This document shows positions 7,561-13,644 of a stretch of 37,282 nt of DNA, in pieces. The DNA is taken from positions 1-37,282 of the forward strand of contig JAYWGN010000024.1 in the NCBI GenBank assembly GCA_043778255.1, given 5' to 3'. Positions within the stretch are counted from its first letter, which is position 1. The number at the start of each line of letters is the position of its first letter. The notes below the pieces were generated by a model. It saw only the letters and a list, made by a program, of their open reading frames with translations, ran no database searches and had not been told where the DNA came from. The position numbers and the translations under genes were made by a program. This DNA is from JAYWGN01 sp043778255. Its GTDB lineage: Bacteria; Bacteroidota; Bacteroidia; Chitinophagales; Chitinophagaceae.

Positions 7561-8271
7561 TTATACCGTAGTAAACTTGTAGCCAATACCTCTAATGCTA
7601 TGAAAGTGAATGGGGTTCTTACTATCCACCTCAAAGTATTTGCGAAAGCTTAATATAAAATTATCGATAGTACGTGTAGTTGGGTACACATTGTAACCCC
7701 ATACACTTTGCAATATTTTTTCACGTGGTACTACATCGTTTACATTTTCAATCATCAATTTTAGCAATTGTATTTCTTTTTTACTCAATTGAAATGCTGT
7801 TTTATCAACACCAATTGCCAATAAGGTTTTAAAATTTATTTTATTTTCACCAAATTGATATACTTCAATATCTAAATTTTTATCAGTAATTTTTATATTT
7901 TTTTCAATTAATTTTTTTACACGTAGTAGTAATTCTTCAAGGTTAAATGGTTTTACTAAGTAATCGTCAGCACCTTTTTTGAGTCCCATTACCCTGTCGG
8001 CACTAGTATCCTTAGCACTTAGCATAAGTATAGGCACATTGTTTTGCTGCACTCTTATAGTTTCGCATACTGTAAAGCCATCAATATGTGGTAGCATTAC
8101 ATCTAATATTACGAGGTCAAAATATTCTTGTTTTATAAGTGCCAGTGCCTTGTTACCATCAAAAGCCGAGGTTACTTCATACTCCTCCATTTCCAAATTT
8201 AACTTTAAGGCATCGTGTAGGTTCTCTTCATCCTCTACTAATAATATCGATAATTTTTTTGTACTTGTCAT
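7561..8271 (-). CDS. OmpR/PhoB-family response regulator
   Basis: 236 residues. The receiver domain (about 7-125) has an acidic pocket at E13-D14-E15, the phospho-acceptor D57 in VILDVMLP, T/S switch residues near 85, and K107 in YLVKPF. The C-terminal winged helix (about 140-236) ends with TTRTIDNFILSFRKYFE and a wing hairpin, IRGIGYKFTTV, as in OmpR-type DNA-binding domains. The start ATG overlaps the stop of the upstream kinase by 4 bases (8268-8271), a classic coupled pair. Its targets cannot be read from the sequence. The gldH-kinase-regulator order links it to cell-envelope or gliding functions by position only. Confidence 0.93.
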   Translation of the reverse strand: MTSTKKLSILLVEDEENLHDALKLNLEMEEYEVTSAFDGNKALALIKQEYFDLVILDVMLPHIDGFTVCETIRVQQNNVPILMLSAKDTSADRVMGLKKGADDYLVKPFNLEELLLRVKKLIEKNIKITDKNLDIEVYQFGENKINFKTLLAIGVDKTAFQLSKKEIQLLKLMIENVNDVVPREKILQSVWGYNVYPTTRTIDNFILSFRKYFEVDSKNPIHFHSIRGIGYKFTTV

Positions 8272-9248
8272 TGGTAATTATTAAAGCTAATAGCAAAATT
8301 AGTTCCGTTTGGTGTATTATTGGTTATTTCAATTGTCGCATTATGGTCATTTAATATTTTTTTGCACAAGTAAAGCCCAAGCCCTGTGCCCTTGGTAGTT
8401 CTAGTATATTCGTTACCCACTCTATAAAATTTTTCAAATATCTTTTTTTTATCTTCATCGGCAATGCCAATACCATTATCTTTTATTATTATTTTATTAG
8501 TATGTGCAAGTATGGTTACTTCACTTGCTTTGTCGGAGTATTTAAGGGCATTATCTATAAAGTTGGTGAGGGCAAGTTTTATCATAAGTGGATCGCCATT
8601 TATAGTAATATCTGTATCTATAGTAGTGTTTATAATGCGGTGGTTGTATTGTGTTTTTATAACTTGTACTAAGGCTTGCAATAGCTGTTGCATATCTATG
8701 GTTTCATCGGTCATTTTATAGTCTCTTGTTTCTATTTGCGACACTACCAATATATTTGTAGCTAAGTCGTTAAGGCGGTGCATTTCGGTAAGGGTACTTT
8801 GCAATAGCTTTTGTTGTTGTGCTTGTTCAAGTGTTCTTTTTTGTAGTGTTTCTATATTTAATTTACTTATGGCAATAGGTGTTTTTAACTCATGGGTTAC
8901 TGCCATTATAAAGTTTTGTTGTTGCTTATTAAGCTGCAGTTGCTTACGTACAAGCCTATACACAAATATTGCACCTACAGTAATTACTATCAAAAACGTA
9001 AGTCCTTCACTAATGTGCTTAGCTGTACGGCGGTGTTGGTTGCCCAGTATGGTTTGCACACTTTGTTGGTACAGTAGTGGTTGGGTTTGTGGTTGTGTAG
9101 TTATTTGTAGGGCTTGTATTTCAAATGCTGATCGTTCTTTATTCTGAATTTCCAAACTTATATACCACCATATAAGTGCGGCTACTACATAGCTAAGTAG
9201 CAACCAATATATCCAAGTAGCTTGCTTTATCGATTTATTTTTTTTCAT
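8268..9248 (-). CDS. Membrane sensor histidine kinase
   Basis: 326 residues. Two transmembrane helices (about 12-30 and 82-100) bracket a short 50-residue periplasmic stretch rich in Gln and Thr with no named sensor domain. The dimerisation/phosphotransfer helix follows at once without a HAMP domain: FIMAVTHELKTPI with phospho-acceptor H119. The ATPase domain has the N box NFIDNALKYSD, the G1 box IKDNGIGIADED and the G2 box GTGLGLYLCKKI. It is co-transcribed with gldH, which ends 25 bases upstream, and overlaps the regulator gene by 4 bases. The tiny sensor region suggests that it reads membrane or accessory-protein state rather than binding a ligand itself. Confidence 0.92.
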   Translation of the reverse strand: MKKNKSIKQATWIYWLLLSYVVAALIWWYISLEIQNKERSAFEIQALQITTQPQTQPLLYQQSVQTILGNQHRRTAKHISEGLTFLIVITVGAIFVYRLVRKQLQLNKQQQNFIMAVTHELKTPIAISKLNIETLQKRTLEQAQQQKLLQSTLTEMHRLNDLATNILVVSQIETRDYKMTDETIDMQQLLQALVQVIKTQYNHRIINTTIDTDITINGDPLMIKLALTNFIDNALKYSDKASEVTILAHTNKIIIKDNGIGIADEDKKKIFEKFYRVGNEYTRTTKGTGLGLYLCKKILNDHNATIEITNNTPNGTNFAISFNNYQ

Positions 9249-9273
9249 TATTTTTGTAAAAAAAAATTGTAGA

Positions 9274-9732
9274 TTAGTAACCTATCTTTTCTACCCGTAA
9301 GCCTATATTCATTATTTCGGGTAGTATAGTATCGGTCATTATATTACTTATCATAAATGTGTAGTCATTACTATTATTTCCTACTGTTTTTACAGGGTAT
9401 CTAATTTCGTGTATATCGTCCATACCTTCATTTGCCCATTCTTTATTTGCATTATTTTTAGTAAGTAGTATGTTACAATCCTTTGTGGTAGTATCTTGCT
9501 TATGTATGGTAGTTAGCTTTACCCATAAGTTGCTATAAGGGTAATTGTTAGTATGCCTTACTACTATAGTTACAAGGTTAAAGTTACTATCAGTATTATT
9601 TTTAAATTCAAAAGTGGGTACAAACTTGTTGCTCCATTTATAATTAGGAATAGTTATTTGTTTTTCAAACACATTTATTTTTTTGCAACTAGCCATTACA
9701 AGTAGGGTTACACAGGTTATTACAATTTTCAC
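9274..9732 (-). CDS. gldH: Gliding motility lipoprotein GldH
   Basis: 152 residues from a GTG start (KIVITCVTLLVMASC). This is a lipoprotein signal with the lipobox MASC and the acylated Cys at residue 16. The body follows GldH: an early NYKWSNKFVPTFEF, then VTIVVRHTNNYPYSNLWVKL (about 56-75), and a late GMDDIHEIRYPV. In Flavobacterium johnsoniae GldH is needed for gliding and for stability of the gliding machinery. Here it heads an operon with a two-component system, 25 bases before the kinase. Its promoter region (9733-9850) is T-rich and shows no clear -7 box. Confidence 0.75.
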   Translation of the reverse strand: MKIVITCVTLLVMASCKKINVFEKQITIPNYKWSNKFVPTFEFKNNTDSNFNLVTIVVRHTNNYPYSNLWVKLTTIHKQDTTTKDCNILLTKNNANKEWANEGMDDIHEIRYPVKTVGNNSNDYTFMISNIMTDTILPEIMNIGLRVEKIGY

Positions 9733-9850
9733 TTTCCTTAGTTTTTATATTTGTACAAATATACTACTTAATTATTTTTATTTTTTTTGTAGCCGTTATT
9801 ATTAGGTAATAATAGTAACTTGCTTTTATATCTAATCTTTTTTTATTTTT

Positions 9851-9884
9851 TTTGTAAAATGAAACATCAATAATTTAAACTTGC
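9851..9884 (+). promoter_or_regulatory. Promoter of the 9890 gene, nearly leaderless
   Basis: TTTG at 9851-9854, 21 bases, then TAAACTTGC at 9876-9884 (one mismatch to TAnnTTTGC). The ATG at 9890 follows 5 bases later, so the transcript would start about at the start codon. The box includes the TTG at 9881, arguing against that TTG as a start. Confidence 0.4.
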
Positions 9885-9889
9885 AGCAA

Positions 9890-10396
9890 ATGAAATCAAT
9901 AGTATGTTCCCTTTGTAGTGTATTAATAGTAAGCTTTGCATTAGCACAAAGCAAAACAGTATTTAACAACAACCTTACTTTTGCAGTACCTGCAAATTGG
10001 TACATAAAAGATAGCAGCGATAAAAAAATTATGCTCCGCAAAACGGATGATGAATATAGTAAAATAGAAATAAAAATATATGAGCATAAAGAAAAAGATT
10101 TGGTAAAGTACAGTACACTCGACAAAAAAAAGTTTATACCCGACCCACATGTACGTACTGTATTACCCGATGCTAACCTCGGTGGGCGACTATACAAAAA
10201 AGTAAAATACGTAACCAAATCGGCCGTATTAAAGGTAGATACTGATATGGAGTATGTGCTGCTGTATAAGCTAAAATACCCTTACAACAAAATAGCCTTA
10301 GCCCGTGTAGAAGTAGTAATTACTTATGGTCAAGTACAAGAGGCAGCAATGCTTAAAGTAGCCGATGCATTAGTGGCTAGTATAAAATATCCTTAG
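9890..10396 (+). CDS. Small secreted protein of unknown function
   Basis: 168 residues from the ATG at 9890. The first 20 residues (MKSIVCSLCSVLIVSFALAQ) form a clear signal peptide. The mature part (NNLTFAVPANWYIKDSSDKK...SKIEIKIYEHKEKD) looks like a PsbP/DUF1795-type beta-sandwich with the common phrase VPANWYI, ending in a helix (AAMLKVADALVASIKY). This resemblance is weak. There are no catalytic motifs. It is divergent from gldH and convergent with the GT2 gene, with 18 bases between stops, so it stands alone as a transcript. Confidence 0.7.
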   Translation: MKSIVCSLCSVLIVSFALAQSKTVFNNNLTFAVPANWYIKDSSDKKIMLRKTDDEYSKIEIKIYEHKEKDLVKYSTLDKKKFIPDPHVRTVLPDANLGGRLYKKVKYVTKSAVLKVDTDMEYVLLYKLKYPYNKIALARVEVVITYGQVQEAAMLKVADALVASIKYP

Positions 10397-10414
10397 TACA
10401 CTTTTTATAATATA

Positions 10415-11365
10415 TTATTCCACAATGCCTAATTTGGTTTCTATAAGGTAGTGGTTACGGTCAGGTGCATTACGTGTTATAAGTTCGCCAATAAACCCTG
10501 CCAGAAACAGTTGTGAACCAATTATCATAGCTAATATAGCAAAATAAAACACGGGTCGTTGCGTCATACCTACACCACCAAAAAAGAACTTAACAATAGT
10601 AAGGTAGGTAAATATGCCTAAGCCAATCATAAATGCTACTGTACCCCAAAGCCCAAAAAAATGCATTGGCCGCTTACCAAACCTACCAACAAATTTGAGT
10701 GTAGTAAGGTCTAAAAAGCCATTAATAAACCGTTCCCAACCAAATTTGGTAACACCATACTTACGGGCTCGGTGTTCTACTACCTTTTCGCCAATGTTGC
10801 CAAACCCTGCCCACTTAGCTAATACAGGTATGTAACGGTGCATTTCGCCATATATTTCAACACTTTTTACTACTTTATTTTTGTAGGCCTTTAGGCCACA
10901 ATTAAAATCATGTAATTTTATTTTGGCCATACTACGGGTAGCAGCATTAAATAGTTTGGAGGGTATATTTTTGGTAAATGTATTATCGTATCTTTTCTTT
11001 TTCCAGCCACTTACTAGGTCGTAATTGTCCACCATTATCATATTATATAAGGCTGGTATTTCGTCGGGGCTGTCCTGTAAGTCCGCATCCATAGTTATTA
11101 CTACGTTGCCTTGTGCAGCTTTAAAGCCTTCGTTAAGTGCTGGTGATTTGCCATAGTTACGTTGAAATTTTATGCCTTTTACCGCTTTATTTTCTTGTTG
11201 TAGTTGGGTTATTATATCCCAACTATTATCGGTGCTGCCATCGTCAATAAATAGTACCTCGTAGCTGTAGTTGTTAGCGGTTACAACTTTTTTAATCCAC
11301 GCCATTAATTCTGGCAACGATTCTGCTTCATTTTTTAAGGGTATTACTATACTTACATCTAACAT
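10415..11365 (-). CDS. GT2 glycosyltransferase, polyprenyl-phosphate type, two C-terminal membrane helices
   Basis: 316 residues from the ATG at 11365. The upstream TTG at 11380 lies ahead of TACATTTA, a near -7 box that starts a few bases inside it, so it is an unlikely start. The GT-A fold shows VSIVIPLKNEAESL (4-17), DDGSTDNSW (41-49), the donor/metal motif TMDADLQD (91-98), and the downstream loop GLKAYKNKV. The C-terminal GFGNIGEKVVEHRARKYGVT and two hydrophobic helices (about 225-250 and 260-285) match DPM1/GtrB/ArnC-type enzymes. These load a sugar onto undecaprenyl phosphate for later transfer outside the inner membrane. The sugar is unknown. It is not adjacent to its likely partners, but fits the surface-glycan theme. 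Confidence 0.85.
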   Translation of the reverse strand: MLDVSIVIPLKNEAESLPELMAWIKKVVTANNYSYEVLFIDDGSTDNSWDIITQLQQENKAVKGIKFQRNYGKSPALNEGFKAAQGNVVITMDADLQDSPDEIPALYNMIMVDNYDLVSGWKKKRYDNTFTKNIPSKLFNAATRSMAKIKLHDFNCGLKAYKNKVVKSVEIYGEMHRYIPVLAKWAGFGNIGEKVVEHRARKYGVTKFGWERFINGFLDLTTLKFVGRFGKRPMHFFGLWGTVAFMIGLGIFTYLTIVKFFFGGVGMTQRPVFYFAILAMIIGSQLFLAGFIGELITRNAPDRNHYLIETKLGIVE

Positions 11366-11665
11366 ATTGTAAATGTACAATTTTAACTTTTAGGTTGGTT
11401 GGCTAATTGGTATTTATTTTAATTATTATTATATCAAAAACAGTTTACAACATTAATTTTCTATTACAGTATTTTTTACAGCTTCATAAGTTTATTGTGT
11501 AGCTTACTAACTATATAGTTTTATACTTCATTTCTAATTTATTGTATATTCAATAGTTGTATTATGCTATCTAGTTTTTTGGTCATTTGTGTAGGTTGTA
11601 TTAGGCAGTATGTGTACCCTTAAAAGGCTCAATTTAAAGCTATTATTAATGTTAATAATTTTTAT
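11366..11665. other. AT-rich intergenic stretch with nothing recognised
   Basis: About 300 bases between the GT2 start and the first ATPase-flanking hairpin. No open frame with coding character, hairpin or promoter pair is convincing here. The GT2 promoter (TACATTTA at about 11371-11378, minus strand) lies at its left edge. Confidence 0.5.
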
Positions 11666-11712
11666 AATACTTGGAGAAATGTGCCTTTTTTTACCACATT
11701 TCTCCAAGTATT
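11666..11712. repeat. Hairpin repeat, right-hand copy in gene orientation (after the ATPase gene)
   Basis: ATACTTGGAGAAATGTG (11667-11683) pairs perfectly with CACATTTCTCCAAGTAT (11695-11711), with one more A-T pair outside and an 11-base loop. It lies 22 bases past the ATPase stop. The same arm sequence and the adjoining T-rich tract (TTTTTTATTTTTTT) recur at 13200-13244. Confidence 0.9.
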
Positions 11713-11734
11713 GATTTTTTATTTTTTTAAATAA

Positions 11735-13189
11735 TTACATTATATTTTGCTCAAATAGCCTGTCAATGGTTATTTCATTCTCTACTTCATCATTATAATA
11801 TTTATTTTTTAGTATAGGATACACACAAATTAATGTAGTAAATAAATTTTTTTTAGTTTCGCTTATTTGCCTAAATACTGATTTTTTTAGCTTTAGTTTT
11901 TCGGCATAACTTTTTGATATTATAAAGTTATCTTTTGTAAATTTTACTTCGCAAAGGTTTATGGTATTGTCTGCTCTATCCAATAATATATCTATTTGTA
12001 CACCTGCTATTTCGGGTGTGCCACTATAGGTCCATGAGTATATATTAGCATACACACTTTGTATGCCTAGTGCTACTCTTATTTGGGGGGTGTGTAGCAT
12101 ACATATATTTTCAAAAGCATAGCCACTCCATGCTGTATAGCTATTGGTTTGAGATAGTAGTTTCCATGTGCCTTTGCCCATTTGCTTATTGGGTTTTATA
12201 AATTTGAGATAAAACAATGTGTATAGGTCGGTTAGTTTATAAATAGCTTCCTTTTTTTTATTAATGTAAGGTGTTTGTATGGCTATAAAATCACAGTCTA
12301 ACAATTCATCTAAAGTACGTGATAGAGTGCCTTCGCTTAGCTTTGTTTTTAGAGCAATGGTTTTTCTTGTAATGCCATGAGGTTGGTTGGCTAATGCTGT
12401 TATAATGGCTACGTGTTGTTCGGCATTTTTAAATATGGCATGGTATAACTGTTCGTACTCATTGTACAACAAACCTTTTTTGGAAAAGCAACAGTCGTCA
12501 ATTATTGCTGCTGAACTTTTGCCGGGTTCTATTTGGTTAAGGTAAAATGGGATGCCACCCATTGCCATATATACTTCTACTATTTGGTATTGGGTTAGTT
12601 TTACGCCTTTTGCTTTTAAAAACTGTGTGGTTTCGTACAAATTAAAAGGTTCTAATTTAATACGTTGGGTTACACGGTTATGTAAGCCACCTCTTGCATT
12701 TATGAGTTTCTTTTTTATCCACGATGAGGCAGAGCCACAGGCTACTAGTAGTACATTATTAAAGTTAGCGCCATGTTGATTCCAAAAAAATTCTAAAGCA
12801 CCTATAAAGCCCGACTTTTGAGTATCGAGCCAAGGTATTTCGTCAATAAATACTACTTGCTTTGTTTTTAAGTGTTGTAGGGTAGCAAGGTAGTTGGCTA
12901 AGTTATTAAAAGCATCATACCAATTGGTAGGGTAGGGTAATTCTTTTTTTATTTTGCTTCGGGTTATGTACTCATCAAAAAAATTTTTTAATTGCTGGTG
13001 CTTTGCTCCATTTTGAGTTCCTGTAATATGAAACACAATATGTTTTTTTAAATACTGCTTTACTAAAAATGTTTTGCCTACTCGGCGTCGGCCATATATA
13101 GTTACCAATTCGGCTTGTGGCGATGCTAGTAAATTATCTAGCTTTTTTGTTTCTTCTTCTCGCCCTATTAAGGTAATTTTTGTTTGCAT
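11735..13189 (-). CDS. AAA ATPase with C-terminal DUF234 nuclease-like domain
   Basis: 484 residues. The N-terminal ATPase begins LIGREEETKKLDNLL, with Walker A GRRRVGKT (33-40) and Walker B QVVFIDEIPWLD (111-122), then a sensor-like ACGSASSWIKKK (150-161). A winged-helix region (about 255-320, GITRKTIALKTKLSEGTLSR) precedes the C-terminal DUF234 part. There E360 (AFE), D400 (VQIDILLDR) and E414/K416 (LCEVKF) form a PD-(D/E)XK-like set. This family (ATPase_2/DUF234) is common in archaea and Bacteroidota, often in many copies, with no settled function. Coding starts 11 bases from one hairpin repeat and ends 22 bases from the other. No second gene shares the unit. Confidence 0.88.
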   Translation of the reverse strand: MQTKITLIGREEETKKLDNLLASPQAELVTIYGRRRVGKTFLVKQYLKKHIVFHITGTQNGAKHQQLKNFFDEYITRSKIKKELPYPTNWYDAFNNLANYLATLQHLKTKQVVFIDEIPWLDTQKSGFIGALEFFWNQHGANFNNVLLVACGSASSWIKKKLINARGGLHNRVTQRIKLEPFNLYETTQFLKAKGVKLTQYQIVEVYMAMGGIPFYLNQIEPGKSSAAIIDDCCFSKKGLLYNEYEQLYHAIFKNAEQHVAIITALANQPHGITRKTIALKTKLSEGTLSRTLDELLDCDFIAIQTPYINKKKEAIYKLTDLYTLFYLKFIKPNKQMGKGTWKLLSQTNSYTAWSGYAFENICMLHTPQIRVALGIQSVYANIYSWTYSGTPEIAGVQIDILLDRADNTINLCEVKFTKDNFIISKSYAEKLKLKKSVFRQISETKKNLFTTLICVYPILKNKYYNDEVENEITIDRLFEQNIM

Positions 13190-13199
13190 AATTTTTTAT

Positions 13200-13244
13200 A
13201 TACTTGGAGAAATGTGGTTAAATATACCACATTTCTCCAAGTAT
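13200..13244. repeat. Hairpin repeat, copy just upstream of the ATPase start
   Basis: ATACTTGGAGAAATGTGG (13200-13217) pairs over 18 bp with CCACATTTCTCCAAGTAT (13227-13244) around a 9-base AT-only loop. It ends 11 bases before the start codon on the minus strand, so it would lie in the leader. It is flanked by the same T-rich tract as the copy at 11666-11712. Confidence 0.9.
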
Positions 13245-13488
13245 TGGTTTTTTATTTTTTTGCAATTATTTTATACATCGTTGTTGTAGTATGCATTTGA
13301 GCCATATTTTCTACTATCTTACATTTTTAGTTTTACACTTTTTTAAAAATAGTTTTAATTTTTATTGCACCAAAGATATCTACTGTAAGTTACTATTAAT
13401 TTATACTAATTAGCTATACTATATTGCAGTATGAATGGGAGTAGTTGTACCTGCCCAAGGGTAGTTGATTAATGTTATATAGCTTAAT

Positions 13489-13582
13489 GGCTGCACCGCT
13501 TAGGCGGAACTCTACCGCCGTAGGCGGTAAGTGGGAGCCGGGCGGTGAACTGTAGTTGCAAATGGTTATGCTGCTCACAGCC
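13489..13582. other. GC-rich structured intergenic element, possible ncRNA or repeat
   Basis: This island is far richer in G and C than the surrounding sequence. It contains nested pairings: GGCTG (13489-13493) with CAGCC (13578-13582), CACCGC (13494-13499) with GCGGTG near 13542-13547, and a central hairpin TACCGCC-GTA-GGCGGTA (about 13513-13529). Just upstream, CTGCCC-AA-GGGTAG (about 13451-13464) forms another stem. It matches no tRNA, tmRNA, SRP or 6S hallmark that I can recognise. Apart from this island, 13245-13607 holds nothing seen. Confidence 0.4.
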
Positions 13583-13607
13583 CCTAATTATTATTAAAAA
13601 AATATTA

Positions 13608-13641
13608 TTGGGGTTAATTATTAATTGTCAATTATATTTGC
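13608..13641 (+). promoter_or_regulatory. Promoter of topoisomerase IV A, leaderless
   Basis: TTG at 13608-13610, 22 bases, then TATATTTGC at 13633-13641, a full -7 box. The ATG at 13645 is only 3 bases further, so the mRNA probably begins at or beside the start codon. Confidence 0.5.
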
Positions 13642-13644
13642 CTT

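Noticed and set aside
13483..13553. GC-rich element as a short coding frame (MAAPLRRNS...)
   Set aside because: The frame is about 22 codons, ends at a stop inside the element, and is better explained by nested base pairing.
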